64,000 bases of DNA from Porpolomopsis calyptriformis (lineage: Eukaryota; Basidiomycota; Agaricomycetes; Agaricales; Hygrophoraceae), in NCBI GenBank assembly GCA_951640195.1, contig OX621163.1, forward strand, positions 806,001 to 870,000, given 5' to 3'. A program made the position numbers and the translations under genes. Positions 31,541-44,987 of the stretch are shown piece by piece; the stretch's first letter is position 1; each line of letters begins with the position of its first letter. Under the pieces are notes generated by a model. It was given only the letters and a program-made list of their open reading frames with translations, was not told the DNA's origin and searched no databases.

Positions 31541-33916
31541 ATGTCATCCATTCGTGCAGCCATACTAGTTGGTTGGTTTGCCAGTCACCCGATAAACGTT
31601 CAAGGCAACTAACCATCGGGCAAAGTTAGCGATACAGCGTCAGTAGACCCATCGGCCGATGTGTCTGGAATGACCATCAGAGACCGTTTGACAGTCAGGG
31701 GATACGATTGCAGATATCTTCTCATCGTACCCGATGATGAAACAAGAATTCGGACAATCATAAAAGAATGGAGCAAACAGGGCGATGTGGACTGGATCAT
31801 CACGACGGGTGGGACAGGGTTTGGTAGGCGAGACAGGACTCCCGAAGTTAGCTGACGCGTGTCTCTTTACTTCACATTCGTTGTCTGACTGTGAATTGGT
31901 CTAGGCAATATCTCCTCTCCTTGAGCGGGAAGCTCCAGGACTCGTGCACTTCTTGTTATCTACATCATTGAAGCATACACCACTCGCTGCCTTATCGCGC
32001 CCTGTTGCCGGAACTGTCGGGAACACCCTCGTCGTCACCCTCCCCGGGAGCGTGAAGGCTGTAAATGAAAGCCTTGAAGCTCTGCTCTCCAACGGAGTAG
32101 TTGATCATGCCATCGACCTTATTAAGGGCGGTACCGGAGAACGCGTTCATGCGGCCTTGGCTTCGAGAGCTACTGGAGGTACTGGATCTGATCACAGCGG
32201 TGAGATGTGTCACCATCACCATTCTCATCATACCCCCCGACCAAGGACAGTACTTTCGCACGATCCGATGCTTCCCGGTCCGTTGTCATTAATCCCTCGC
32301 TTCTTATTCATATAAAATGACTTACGAAGAGAGTTTTGTCCAGCGTCTGCAAGGCACCGAGTCTCGCCTTATCCGCTGATCTCCTTTGAACAAGCTATCG
32401 ATATCATTTTAAAGGAAGTAGTTCCCTTGGAAGTCATCAAGCAACCTGTAGGCACACAGCCTGACAGCCAAAGTGGGAGCCTATTCACACAAGATTTCTA
32501 GGTCACTGCCGCCTTGGCTGGTTTCGTCTTGGCCGAAGATGTATATGCTCCTGAAAGTGTGCCAAACTGTCACACGAGTAATGTGGATGGCTATGCCCTT
32601 CGATGTACGCAATCGATTATAGCTTGCCCTTGACGTTTCTCACTTGGAGACAGCGAGTGACGGAGCTGGTGTCTACGGAGTCCTCACACCTCGGACACAT
32701 GTACTTTCGAAATTTTTGCCTTCATCCTATATCTATCGTATTAATACTGGCGGGCCACTACCAACCGGAACTGATGCAGTTGTCATGGTTGAAGATACCC
32801 GTCTCGTCGACACCTTCGACGGCGACGATGCTGAAGAAAAAAGTGTCGAGACGCTGACTCAAGTGTCCACTAGCGAAAATGTCAGAAGTCCTGGATCTGA
32901 TATCAGAAAAGGTGATTTGGCTTTGCCAATGGGCCAGATAGTTCGTAGCGCCGGTGGTGAGATCGGCACATTGGCATTTATTGGTCGGAAGCAAGTAAGT
33001 CACTAACCAACCGGGGTAAACAGTTCTCTGATGACTGCGGCCCAAGGTTCAGGTATACAAGAAGCCTGTTGTTGCTCTCTTTAGTACCGGAAACGAGATC
33101 GTTGACCTCCAGTCTCCGGATTCCTTATCTCAGGATGATTGGGGAGGGGTCAGGGACACCAACCGACCTTCACTGCAGGCTGCGCTTAGAGGGATGGGAT
33201 ATGGCGTCGTGGATTTGGGGATCGTGGCTGACGAGTTGGTTAATTTTCCTTTTTTACCCCTTCCCCCTTAACGTGCTTCGAACCCGGACAGTGTAACGGC
33301 TCATATCGCTGCGATCAAGAACGGTTTGGAGCGAGCCGATCTACTGTTGACAACAGGAGGAACCTCTATGGGGTCCACTGACCTTTTGAAGCCAGTCATC
33401 GAGCGCCATTTTAGTGGCACAATCCATTTCGGGCGCGTCACGGTCAAACCAGGTAAACCCACCACATTTGCGACCATCCCGTCTTCGGAAGGGGTCGCAA
33501 AACCGATTTTCGCTCTTCCGGGAAACCCAGCTTCTGCCCTCGTCACATTCCATCTTTTTGTTGTGCCCGCGCTTAGGAGGTTGGGTGGCTGGCGTACAGA
33601 GCTTTGCCAATTACCTCGTATCAGAGTTCAGGTTGGTTCACTTGACAGCTCGAAATTCTTTGACATGAATGATCCGTTAAAGTCGCAAAATGTCATGAAT
33701 CTCGATCCACGAACCGAGTTTCACCGCGTTGTGATTCGAGCGGAAAAGGAGGGGCTCAAGGCCTATAGTTCTGGAGGTCAGCGGTCAAGTAGGATGGTTA
33801 GCATGAGTGGAATCAATGGGTTGGCCGTCTTGCCCCCGCGTACTGAAGCTGGGCGAGAGAAGATACACGTTGGGGAATATGTGGACGCTATCGTCATCGA
33901 AGAGATAGAGATGTAA
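31541..33916 (+). CDS. cnxE: Gephyrin-like molybdenum cofactor enzyme (MogA-MoeA fusion)
   Basis: About 650 residues over several exons. The N-terminal MogA/MoaB domain (MSSIRAAILV-VSDTASV) has the MPT-binding IITTGGTGFG and GTVGNTLVVTLPGS. It adenylates molybdopterin. A histidine-rich linker (CHHHHSHH) leads to the MoeA domain, which inserts molybdate: PYPLISFEQAIDIIL, VPNCHTSNVDGYALR, RINTGGPLPTGTDAVVMVED, VALFSTGNEIVD, LLLTTGGTSMGSTDLL, TVKPGKPTTFA, IFALPGNPASALVTFHLFV. The order MogA then MoeA matches gephyrin and fungal CnxE, the reverse of plant Cnx1. The first exon is short (31541-31568) and joins in phase 1. It converges on SPC19. Confidence 0.92.
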
Positions 33917-34241
33917 TGTTACCTTTGACCAAGCAGCGATCTGATTCGACTTCTGACAAGCTTGTTCTGCCCAATAAAATCGATCATCTATAACCCATCA
34001 GCAAAGATGCTGTGCTACGTATAGGTAGATGAGGACTATGGACCGTGTATTCATATCTAGAGATGGACATATGTGAATTATAGCAAGTTCCCAAGCATGA
34101 GGGAAACCATGAAAGGATGATACAGTGATATCTGGTTCCTTGATACAGTCTGATCTTTTAATACACCAATAAGAAACAGCCTCCAATCCTTGCACAGGAT
34201 GTCAACGGCGAGGGGCGAAACGTAGTAACGAATCTTGGACG

Positions 34242-34990
34242 TTAAAACTTTTTGAGTTCCTGGCACGAGAGAAGGATTCAATATATTTCGAAAGAGGGTG
34301 TATGAGGGTATAAATTACCAGAGCCTCGACTTCTGCATTCAAGGTTTCGAAATCCTGTTCCAGATGCTGCCGCAGCTTAGTGAGCCTTTGAAGACGGCGC
34401 ATTTCCACATTATGTGAAACGGTAGGTCCTTTTATTGTGCGTTTTGGTTTCGACTGTGCTTCTTCAACCTGTAGGAAATAAGATAGTCGTTCAGAAAAAA
34501 GAGATATGAGACCCCAACCTTGGCCTGCAACGCGCGTTCTTTCTTGTATAGATTTTTGAGTCCTTGGTCAGCCCGTTCGATAAGTTCGTTTATTGCAGGT
34601 TCTACTTCATCGGTGAGGTCGGCTTTGTATTTCTTGATGGTACCCTCATTCACAAGAAGGAAAACCTGATGATCGAAATATAGAAAGGTAACGATCAGCT
34701 TGTTCAGACGACGTACCCTCTGGCTTTCCAGCACCTTTGTCATCCTGGCCAAGTCACTTGTCCCGTTGTGAAGCAACTGCTGAGCTTCGTGTGCCTAGAG
34801 AGCGATGAGGATCGGTTATGAAGGGAAGTGGGAGAATACCTCTTCGCAGCAGTCTTCCATGGCCATAACACATTCTTCCAAGTTTGGGGGACATATAGCT
34901 TGGATATCACCTCGATATTGTTCTGGACCACTGGTGAATATCGATTCTCGTCCTTTCAAGGTAACGCGAGAGAGACGCGACATCATACAT
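34242..34990 (-). CDS. SPC19: DASH/Dam1 kinetochore complex subunit SPC19
   Basis: About 183 residues in five exons, starting MYDVASLSRYLERTRIDIHQ. The coiled-coil composition and motif order match Spc19: an N-terminal helix, LLHNGTSDLARMTKVLESQRVF, VNEGTIKKYKADLTDEVEPA, INELIERADQGLKNLYKKER and ALQAKVEEAQSKPKR. A conserved late helix follows (MRRLQRLTKLRQHLEQDFET) and the protein ends EVEALELKKF. The DASH ring couples kinetochores to microtubule plus ends. Two apparent C-terminal alternatives disappear when the last intron (donor after GCTCTG, acceptor GCCAG) is removed, leaving a five-residue final exon. Fungal Spc19 is 110-200 residues. Confidence 0.82.
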
Positions 34991-35496
34991 GGCCTGTTGA
35001 GGCACGTGAGTCGGCAGAAGTAAGTTCAAACTCCGGCCGATCACTCCTATATAAAGCCCGTTTTTTTCTTCTCCTGTTCTTCCCAGTGTCCAGTTCAACC
35101 CACTGAAGCGTTAGCTCTAGCGCAGAGGTTAATTCTTCTGGTGACGTTATACTTCAGGTTGATGGAGCGAGACGTCCCTCGGGGCGTTCACAAGATCAAG
35201 CGTTGTCTTCCTACCCGTCTTCGTATACCTTTCTCTTGGCTGAGACCGCTTCATCGTGTTGACTCGCCTTGAGGATGGAAGGCTGATGTTTGAAGATGAC
35301 GTGGCGTCATATTCCTAGACTTACCGTACCCGCCTTGCTCCAAGGTTGCTACTATGTGGCCTTGACGGACTGGTGAAACCATGACGCAGACATTGCTTGG
35401 GTAGCCAAAAACTCTCATCCGCATAATACAATATTAATGTAGTGATCTATCGACAATAACGAACCCCAATCAACGATAATAGAGATGAAATCGTCT
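34991..35496. other. Intergenic region, no gene seen
   Basis: 506 bp between two minus-strand genes, upstream of SPC19. No gene, repeat or RNA recognised. Confidence 0.4.
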
Positions 35497-37976
35497 TTAT
35501 CCTTTGGTATCATTCTTGTATCCCTCCTCTTCCTCATCTTCCCCAACGTCAAATATAGGTGGCTCTATGGCCTCCGGTGAGCGCCCCTTGCCTTTCCTTT
35601 GTCTGAAGGGCTCGTCCTCCTCTTCATTCCCTGCGCGATCGTGTCCAGTCATGGCTGTGTTGAGTGGAATGCTTTCCTCTTCCTCAACGTGTCTACTCGG
35701 AAGACGTAGTTTTCGGCGACGAATCCGACACCAGATGAAAGTTCCCACTGCGAGGAGTATCAGAACAACCACCAAAGCGATTGACCCAGCGTTATAGTAC
35801 GCTTAAACACCGAACGTTAGTTAAATAACAGAGTTGGGTAGATGGACTAACCCTCCCACGCGGCTTTATCTTGATGAGGTTTTCCTGCACCAGGAGCAGC
35901 CGTCGACTGAGGTCTATACTCTTCCTCGAACAGTGGCTTGATCGCGTCGCCAACACTACTGGGAATTTTCGCTGAACCGTCCGCGATAGCAGAGAAATTG
36001 ACTCCCATAAAACGAAGGATCATGTCATGGGATACGTGCGGGACGTCGAACGGAGCCATGTGAGACGCGTTAAAGAGCTAAAAAGTCAAGTCAATCGGGC
36101 GTAGCATGACTTCGCCAATAATATAAACCTTGGCATAGGTGAGATTCCTGTTGGAAACCCAGGTCCCTGCAGGTGCGTTGTTCACACTCCAGGACTGAGT
36201 TTGGACAGCCTGTCAAATTCCTCGAGAGATTGGCGAGTTGAATCAAGGCAGGCGACCAACACTTACCCCAAATCCGGTATGGTCATTCCAGGTCATTTCT
36301 TGAATCATGGCCTCCAATCCCATGTAATTGCAGATAAAGTCTTGATCACCGGCAAAAATTAACACCGGAATTTTCTCGAGAATTTTAGGTAGGAGGGTGA
36401 TGGATGAATTTGAGAGGCGAGTTTCGAACATTGCATGAATGGAATGGCGACATTCAATCCAGGACTCGGATTTTGCCTCAGCGTGTAGAGCATGTACAAC
36501 ATCTTTGCGCTGGATGAGAAGCCGCGTTAGAGCTGGATGAGGTAGTAGCAATGAAACGTACATCAAGATACTTTGTTATGGGCTTGATATCTGGGGGCCA
36601 ATTCAACCCACATGCAGGCAAAGTGTCTTCAAGTCGGATGTCATAGATGTTAAGGCACATGGCTTTACCATCAACCCTGGGCGGAAAGTTGTTGATCTGA
36701 CTCGGAATCATAGAACACAATCATACTCACGTCCTCTCTTTACTTTTTACGACTTTCATCAATAGACTATCGCAAACCGATGTAGAAATGGGTTCTACGC
36801 CCGTGATCTTTTTTAAATCTTCAATACAATTATCGGTTTCCTTTTTGGCGACCTTCCACGCCTAGAATCTGGCCTGTTAATGTGTTAAACAATACTTAAC
36901 GACATGAACTGACCTCGGAATTTTCTTCCAACAAGCCATGCTTGACGGAGTATTCTATAAACGAAGGATATTGTCTCCGAGCGTCATGCCAACCATTTCC
37001 TATCGCTATTCCGCGAAGAGGAGTAGGAAGTTTGGATGACAACAATGCATCGGCTAGATGCAGAACATTAGAGGCTGGTAGTTTAGCGATCTGACAACAG
37101 TGGGCTGACCAAAATATGGTATATACTGTCCAGCAAAGCTTTCGCCTCCTAAATATGTCTATTTCGATTATATGCTTAAGCAAGGAGATAAAGGGAAAAA
37201 GAACATGAATGGAAGACGTACGTCCATGTGTTGGTACTCCGGAAAGACCTTGTAAAAAGTACGAAGAAACTCGATCCACTGCTCGGAAGCCTGGCGAATC
37301 CGTTTAGTAAGGCGCTGAAAAGGTGCGGGAGACAACGTACTTCTTCGAGTGTTCGGACATATTTGTTAGTACTGGTATATGAAAAGCCCGTGCCAGCGGG
37401 CTGATCAACTGCCAAATGCGTGAATATAAGGATAGGCATTGTAGGCTAAGAAGGGAACTGACCATAAACCATGGTGGTGTACTCTTCCCATCCACCTTCC
37501 ACTGTCTTGAGGCCACCTTTCCAGTCCACCCGCCAAGGCCCGATTTCCATCATTAGCCCATCAAATGATGAACACCCAGGACCACCCTGCAGGAATCTGT
37601 TTAAACGTCATGTACCGAATTTTCAGATCACACCTACATTGAACCAAAAGATGATTCGTTCCTTATCGGCTACTCTCCGATTCTTTATTAATACAAAGAA
37701 CAAATGGGATATTATATCGTTACTGGCCGCTTTTGAGGCATTTGGGTCCGATGGGAGATGGCCAGAGAATATATGGAGAGGATGGTCTGCATCCTGGTGC
37801 AAGTCTGGAAGATGGTTGACGTAAAACGAAGCTGCCGACAGGACTAACAGAAAACCTTAGGAGGTGTACACAGATCGCGAACGCGTTTGCTACTTACTGT
37901 CCGTAGGGGCCGCATAGATCGAGGGTATGGTTGCAAGCCAGACCGAGAGAATTCGCCTACAGATGAACGAAAGCAT
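35497..37976 (-). CDS. KEX1: Serine carboxypeptidase KEX1 (peptidase S10), Golgi membrane protein
   Basis: About 600 residues over roughly a dozen exons. A signal peptide ([22 protein letters not shown]) starts at 37976. The S10 core follows: [46 protein letters not shown] (catalytic Ser), [29 protein letters not shown] (catalytic Asp) and [21 protein letters not shown], with the catalytic His in SHM. A single membrane span ([15 protein letters not shown]) and an acidic cytosolic tail follow. This is the full KEX1 layout: it trims C-terminal Lys/Arg from propeptides after Kex2 cleavage. It is divergent from the membrane-protein gene at 38097 (120 bp apart). Confidence 0.92.
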
Positions 37977-38096
37977 CGAGTGCTAAATTTTGTGGTCCAA
38001 TGTGTTGGCGCTGCGAAGCGTCGACAGCTACGGAGAATTTATTGATTATGTAAACGACTTGGCCATTCTCGTTCTGCTGGTCGCCGCACAAGCACG

Positions 38097-39233
38097 ATGA
38101 AAATACTCCCATTCTGGGGCTCATTAGCCCTTGCAGCCATTGTCAATGCTCAGTACTTTTCTGCTGGGTGGGCCCCTGGCCAATCCCCACAAAAAAATAA
38201 ACCTTCTGCCACGTCTCCCCCTCCGGAAGCCACGTCCAGCCCCGCTCCAGCCCCGTCTGGTGGATCCATGTTCGATATGAAAAATTTGCTCTCCTTGCCA
38301 CCTGTAGTATCATTACTCTCTCGATTTGGCGTGAACGTTACAGAGAGGCTGGACAAGGCTATGGCGAATAACCAGTACTGGGATAGCCGTATCCCTCTTG
38401 TGACAGATGATAATTATGGCGATCTGATTGTCAATGAGACATTGACAACTTCAGAAGAGAAGGAAAGAATGTGGTTTATAGTTATGTGAGTTTTCTCATC
38501 TCACGTCCTTGACGCTTGTAAATTGTTATTCTCAGCTCTGTCACCGCTTCCCAACCAGAAGGTATATCAAAGTACCTGGATGAGGTCTTTGACAGCGCGT
38601 ACAACACCACAGTGATAGCGGGAGATTTGCCAGGGGTGCGGTGGGGTCGAATCGACTACCTCAATGTCACCACCATCACCACAAAGTGGGCCATATGGCA
38701 GTAAGTATCCTTCAAGTTTCTATTACTTGTATTTTGGATTCAAACTGTGCCACCTGCAGAGCACCTTACTTGGTTTTCGTCACGGACCGCGGGCAAACCT
38801 TGCGGTTCCTACAAGGCAACAGGTTACGATTGAGTGCCGATGCTATGCGGAAATTCTTGAAAGAAGAAGCCTGGAAAACTCTGGAACCCTGGTCTTCGGC
38901 TTATGCACCAGGCGGCAGCAGGTCACTTCATAACTTCTTCATGTAACGCCGCTTTGCTTATTCTGTCTTAGGGAATGGATAATGGACTACTTCGCCATCA
39001 CGTTGACGAAAATTTACAATGTGTTTGTTATGATTCCCAAATGGGCGCTTTTCATTTTGTCCGGTGGTCTCGGCTCTGTGATTATTGGACTTTTGCACAG
39101 AAACCCTGCGAACGCGAAGGCTGTAAAGCAAACAAAGACCGCCGTTAGCTCGGTACAGCCCCCTACAACTCCCGCTCCCTCCCAGAGTTCCAAGCGCACC
39201 GAGACAAAGCAACGTAAAACTAGGAAGAAGTAG
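38097..39233 (+). CDS. Secretory-pathway single-span membrane protein, thioredoxin-like lumenal domain (hypothetical)
   Basis: About 310 residues in four exons. A signal peptide (MKILPFWGSLALAAIVNAQY) is followed by a Pro/Ser-rich stretch. A lumenal domain of about 170 residues has N-glycosylation sites (NVT, NET, NTT). Its elements MWFIVI, YLDEVFDSAYNT, VRWGRIDYLNVT, APYLVFVTDRGQTLRFL and LSADAMRKFLKEEAW fit a thioredoxin-type alpha/beta fold, but no CxxC is present. A membrane segment (WALFILSGGLGSVIIGLL) and a short basic Lys/Thr-rich tail ending RKTRKK follow. The basic end could serve as ER retrieval. No family name is justified. It may be a non-catalytic PDI-like ER protein. Confidence 0.65.
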
Positions 39234-39720
39234 GACACATTTCTTGATGGTAATTTACTATGCGACAGGGGATCCTAAAGCAACCCAGATTTATATTATT
39301 GATGGTATCGTATTCAGATTATTGACTGTTGTAATATTGTACCGTTGTTATACCGGTCTCATTTCTACCTATCTTATTGCGAATATACACCAAGATTGTT
39401 TCCAGTCTGAACATCCATCGGGGCGAAACTAGAACGTTTATGTGCACAGCTACGGAAGTGGGTTTCTCATTTCGGGCTCGGGACATACAGTCCTTCTATT
39501 TTCTACCATTCCTGGCCTGATCAAGGACTCACCTTTCTAAGGAGGACAACTTGTATTTTCAGATCGTGCATCCATGTATCGTGGTGTTAGGTCGATCCTT
39601 TTGACAACAATTCTCCACCAAGCCCCGCCGGAGGGGACCCGCTCAACATCATAAAGCATTGGCCCAAAGACTAGATGACTTTGGGAAATTGAGATCGCGG
39701 AAATGTACAAAGTCAAATTG
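39234..39720. other. Convergent 3' region, no gene seen
   Basis: 487 bp between converging stop codons. Open frames at 39244-39432 and minus 39537-39848 overlap the MGM101 3' end or lack support. Confidence 0.4.
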
Positions 39721-40743
39721 TTATAACTCTCTGTACGGGTACTCGAGCTTCGGTTGGTCTTTCCGCCGCCAAAGTTTCTTCCTGTAGGTGGGTTAGAGGG
39801 TACAATATCGATCTGTGGGGGGGCCAAACCTTTTTTTCGTAGTGACATGTTCCCCGGTTACCTCCTGACAATATTTCGCCTTGAACTCTCGAATGAATCG
39901 AGGGTCCCTTGCAGGCCAGAGTAAGTTGGAAAATGACTCGGAGAGACTTCAGAAACACACCAGAGTTCGCTGGCGACACCAAGGTCCTTACAGCAGCGCA
40001 TCAAGGCGTTGCTCTTGCAAGCTTCCGTTGCGGTTGGGACCCCCGTTGGGTCAAAATACTCCTGTTCTCCTCGGGCCACGGCAACAAGCCTTGATGGGTT
40101 TCCAATGAGTCTTTGTCTGTTCCAAACAAGGAAGTCAAATGTGGGACGAACCTTCCTTGGCAAACAAGAGCGTATTCCCTACTGACTATTTTTGCGCTGA
40201 CATTGGTCTCACTTCGAGGCGCTAAGCCCCACGCGCCAGGACCAAAAGCTTTGTTGAGAACGCGTCGATACTTGATCTCGGGTAGGTATAAAAGGCCGTC
40301 TGGTGCACTGCGTTATCAGGGAAAGATTACATGATGTACGAAGGTTACACACCTGGTTTCATTTCAATGTCCAAAGGATCAATGGGAGCTAATAGAACAT
40401 CAGCTATGTCTTTCGAGAAAGCCTGGCTGGACAATCCGTGATAACTCTTCGACCAATCGGTCGCGGTTGGTAGTCCATTAGAAGGAAGATCCTCCCCTAA
40501 AATTGACATTGAACCATCTGGGGCCTCGCTTCCCATGGCATCCGACTTTTCAGTGGCGTCTGACTCGTTGTCCACGGGTTCCACCACCGTGCTTGCTTTC
40601 GCGACAAGTGTGAGTTGGGGTGCTCCTACGGTCGCTCGAGGGATCCATGTACGAGACCGTATGGTTGTGAAACGCCTCGAATGGATCAAGTTTACCGTCG
40701 AGAATCTTTGGAGTATTGCTCGACTTGCCATGATGGTTGGCAC
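39721..40743 (-). CDS. MGM101: Mitochondrial genome maintenance protein MGM101
   Basis: About 270 residues in several exons. The N terminus ([20 protein letters not shown], then [18 protein letters not shown]) is a mitochondrial presequence. The Mgm101 core follows: [92 protein letters not shown] and a basic end [20 protein letters not shown]. Mgm101 is a Rad52-like single-strand-annealing protein of mtDNA nucleoids. The last intron (donor in AAAAAAAG|GTTTGG, acceptor CTACAG) is needed for the conserved K-(R/K)-x-WRRKD ending. The start could also be the second ATG (40731). Confidence 0.9.
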
Positions 40744-40879
40744 TTATTCAGGTTCTCGGAGTTTCAAGTCGCGTCCAAGTGAGCTGCCGCGAGCAAACGT
40801 TCCACTGGCCTCACCTCGCGATTTTAGCCTCAAATTCCTTTGTAAAGGCTTGGACATAGCAAAACCTGTAGCAGGAAAT

Positions 40880-43800
40880 ATGATTCCTTCCAGCTCAAGT
40901 TTCTTCGTGAGGCCGCCATCTCGTCTCTCAAGACCATCCTCTAGTGCTTCTCAACGGCCACCGTCAAGCATTTCTCAAAGGCCGCCATCAAGCGTTTCTC
41001 AGAGACCACCATCAAGCATTTCTCAAAGACCACCGTCTTCCGCAGGCAGACCCGCTTCCAGTTTATCCATAAGACCTGGATCTTGTGTTCCCCAGAGGCC
41101 AAACTCGCGTCATTCACGACCGGGCACTCGACAGTCTTCCCGTCTCTTGCCTCTTAGTCAAACTCTGGTAACTCAAATCACCGGCTTATCCGCAGAAGAT
41201 GACGGGGAGAATTTTCGAACAGCGGTGGATTTTGTTTCGAAGAACTTGGAACAAACTACAAAGGGGGGCGTCGGCGTTGATATGAAAACGATCGATAAAA
41301 AAATTCATGGGTCGGAATTCCTTTCCTTTGAGCTATTTGTCCTGTCTGATCTGGCGATGCAGCTACGTGCAGAAAGGTCGCATAAATTCCCGCGATGAAC
41401 TAAGCCAGGCTCTCGAAATCGCTTACCGGAAACTCAAGACTCAGGTGCAACAACACAATGACCTGGATCAGGACATAAAAGTAAGTTGCTTTCTCTGTAG
41501 GTGTTGACGTCGTGATTGATATTCGTACGGTCAAGATGTCACATCTTCCCGATCATCTACAATTCCTCGTGAGCTCCTCAAGCCTTCTTTAAAGTATCTC
41601 ATTCAACAATAAATGACAGATAGCACTATCTGTCCAGCCAACACAGTCAACGCTCTCCTTTGCAGAGTTCTATTTAGAAAATTGGCGGAATCCCCCAAAA
41701 CCGCCACCCGCACTATCCTGGAAGGACATCCTCTCAGAGGAACCTTTTCAGGGCCAACATTGGGAAGGCATTTATGGGCTGCCTCCAGGAAGCACCGTAG
41801 AAGGCTGGGAAGCCCAGAGCCGAGGAAGCACCCCCTCCTTGTCCCCCCTGTCTGATTATGAAGATGCAGATGACATTATTTCATCACTCGATTCGGGAGA
41901 ACTCCCACAAGAAACTCATACTTCAATACCTTCCGCCAAGCGCACAAGTTTTACCCCAAATTATGAGCAAATGTATGGCCATCGTGCGGTATTCGAAGAT
42001 ATGCAGGCGAATCAGTATTGGAGGTCAGATTGGCGAATGGACATTTCTTTAACGCGCCCATTTGATATTGGTGACCCTTCCACTTTAGGTAAGCGTAAAA
42101 CATGATATGTAGATAGCGACGCTCAGATTCTTGTGGTGTGTGCAGGACCGTCACTATGTCGAATCCTTAAAGAAGACTTGATCACGTTTGTTGATGGATC
42201 CAAACAAGAAGTAAGCAAACTATCTGACGTATTCGCCTTCATTTTTATCGTTTTGTTGTGATAGAGATATATCTATGAGCAAGACTCTGTGCGCGAAGTC
42301 CTTATGGCTCTCCAAGGACGGAAAAATCTGTTACTTGTCTGGACAAAAGGCCCTGAGAATACGTTCTCTTATGTGGTGAGCAGCTCACGTTTCTTATACA
42401 CTCCTCCCACTAAAGATTTCTTCAAGCCTGCGCCGGATGCGCCATTGTTACCCAGTCTGACCCCAGCCTCTCAGGAATCCATTCTGGCTTCATTTGGCCG
42501 AACGGCAACACTTGTTGAATGCCTTCGTAAATTCACCTTATCCATTCTCACATCCACTTCACCATTGGCACCCCAGGCAGACCAATTCTTGCGATTCACA
42601 CGTAACTCCAGTCGTAGATATACTTGCACGCTGGAAGCCTTCTCGGAGGCCGTTGATCATGAACTAAGATTATTTTACAACTGGTGTGCAAGTAAAGAGG
42701 AGGAAATCTGCAGAGCTCGATGCGGCAATGGCCCTCCAATTATCGTCAGCCTCCTTGATCTGGAAAAGGGTATCTTGGACACCTTTTCAGACTCATTCGC
42801 CGTTCTTGCGGGCATTTCACAGAACGCTCAGAGCCATGTGTCGCTGCCTCGATCAGAGTTGAAGGAGTTGTGGATTCTCCCAGAACTATCTAGTCGAGTC
42901 CTTCCCGCCAACGCCACTGCCATTTTGCTTGACCATCTTTTCCAAGCCGTACAAGAGCATCTATCCATGGGCGACAATATCATATCTGATGCGCTCATGC
43001 GTGTCTTCGCCAAGACAGCTGAGCCTGTTTGGTCAATGGTGGGCCTTTGGCTCAAGAATGGTATGCCTGTGCGAGATCCGTCAGGTGTCCGGGGTATCTA
43101 CGAAGGCGGTTCCCTTGATGATGAATTTTTCATTGAGGACAACGAGTTGCCGCTAGTGGACCCCGACTTTTGGAAAGAAGGATACACATTGCGAGAAGGG
43201 GATGAATCGAAGTCGGTCCCCGTCTTCCTTACCCACGTCGCCGAGCATGTACTCAGCTCGGGTAAAGCCGTTGGCCTTCTCCGTGCTCTTGGCCTTCAAC
43301 CCTTGTTAAACGACGGTCATGCTTGGTTGTTTGACTGGCGTTCCTTCACCGCTCTTCTGGCAACAGAAACTCACCGAGAACTTCAACATCACCCCGCTAA
43401 TGCATATGCCCCAAAAGGCACCCTATTTTCTGTGTCTGCCGATACCCTTTCTAGAATTGTGTACGACGAGTTACTCCCCCACTACCAAACCATTGCTGCG
43501 CGATTAACCGAGTTTCTCACCGACGAGTGTGTGCTATGGAAGCATCTTTCTACAATAGAAAATCTGTTTTTCATGAGGAAGGGAGACGCCATGAATCATT
43601 TTGCCGATATGCTTTTCGCAAGGGTCTGCTCATCCTCCACTGATTCCACTTTTCATCAGATCTGAATTATTTTTAGATGGACGGGAACCAAACCTGGAAT
43701 GATTTTCACTTCCTAAACACCGCTTTCGGTGATGTAGTAGACGGGGCCGCTGCGAAATGGGTGGAGACTTCTCTTGTCCGACTATCATATCGTGGAAGCA

Positions 43801-44890
43801 AGGATAACGCGATTAACCGAACGGTCAAAGCAATCGATGGCTTGTTGATGGAGTACGCCGTACCCTTTCCTCTGACTTACATCTTTGGCCCTCGAATTTT
43901 CCAAGCGTACAACTCGATTTTCGTTTTCCTTCTACAAATCCGTAGGGCAAAGGGCGTACTCGAACGAATTCTCGTTCGTGGAAGCATTGCGAACGCTCCC
44001 CATCTTGGGAGTGATCTGAAAGTATTGTATGCTATGAGGAGCAAACTCTCGTGGTTTACAAAGTACGTTGTTATTTGTTCTCTTGAGGAAAAACAGGGGC
44101 TGATGCCTTCCACGGCAGTACGTTGTTGAATTTTTTGACCACATATGTGGGTAAAACTTTTGACTCGTTTTCCTTATTTTCGTCCTCAAAGACTTTGATG
44201 GCCCTAGGTTATTCACACCCAGACAGTGGGATTTCACGATGCTTTTCGTAAAGCCAAGTCCCTTGACGAGATGATTCGTTTACACGACGATCAGTGAGCG
44301 TGTTCTCTCCGATGAATTCATCTTTTCACGAACCTATTCAGCGTTGAAAAGATCCAAAGCCATTGTATCTTGAATTCAAACGTACGGATTTTATTCTTTT
44401 TTTTTGGGGGGGGGGGTGTCCTTTATAACTATCCTTGCAGACTTCGGCAGTACACAGAGCCATCATCTCCGTCCTTGATATATGTCTCCACTTCACTGAT
44501 TCCTTTGTGGCTTTCGCTGGAGATACTACGCTTGATATCTCAAGGCAGTCAATAACGATGAAGCGTCATAGAAGTCACCGCCAAAGAAGACAACGGCGGA
44601 ACGTCATTGGATTCTCGCAGGCGTTGGGAGGGTCTCAAGATAGTTCGGAAGATGATTCCGATCCCAACGCAGACAGCGATCTGTCTCTCTCGGAGCCATC
44701 CTTCGCTCTTGACACATCTTCAATCTCTGTGGAGGAGGGTATCTTCACCCGCCTAGACAAGATGTCGTCTGAACTTGACGGACTGGTACGGTTCATTCGG
44801 AGAGGTGTAGAGAGCCTTGCGGGAGGGCCAGGAGATGCTGCACCGGCATTTGGCGTTTTGGCTTTTGCATTAGAAGATTGGGACCTATAG
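40880..44890 (+). CDS. Gamma-tubulin complex component, GCP5-like (Spc97/Spc98 family)
   Basis: About 1,150 residues in roughly ten exons. The N terminus (MIPSSSSFFVRPPSRLSRPS) is Ser/Pro-rich with tandem SQRPPSS repeats. The GCP N-terminal region includes WKDILSEEPFQGQHWEGIYG, REVLMALQGRKNLLL and the helical FLRFTRNSSRRYTCTLEAFS. GRIP1/GRIP2-type segments follow: RVFAKTAEPVWSMVGLWLKN, FWKEGYTLREG, FLTHVAEHVLSSGKAVGLLR, ENLFFMRKGDAMNHFADMLF and YAVPFPLTYIFGPRIFQAYN. After these come FVFLLQIRRAKGVLERIL and the C-terminal helices to ALEDWDL. This family nucleates microtubules in gamma-tubulin ring complexes. The WxDIL-x-EEPF-x-GxHW segment argues for GCP5 over GCP2/3; GCP6 is not excluded. One intron has a T9-G11 homopolymer near 44395-44416. 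Confidence 0.85.
40949..41040 (+). repeat. 24-bp coding tandem repeats (SQRPPSS)
   Basis: Four adjacent imperfect 24-bp units encode SQRPPSSI/SQRPPSSV near the N terminus of the gamma-tubulin complex component. Differences are mostly synonymous. Confidence 0.85.
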
Positions 44891-44987
44891 GTAGATTGTG
44901 GTATAATTATGCTGAAGGCGTGTCTGACTGGCTGGGAGTGCTAGGTAGGTATTTACACTGACAATGGATGAGGTTGAATGTTATACA

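Noticed and set aside
44392..44416. Poly-T/poly-G run as a regulatory element
   Set aside because: It lies in an intron of the gamma-tubulin complex gene and looks like a homopolymer, possibly with sequencing length error.
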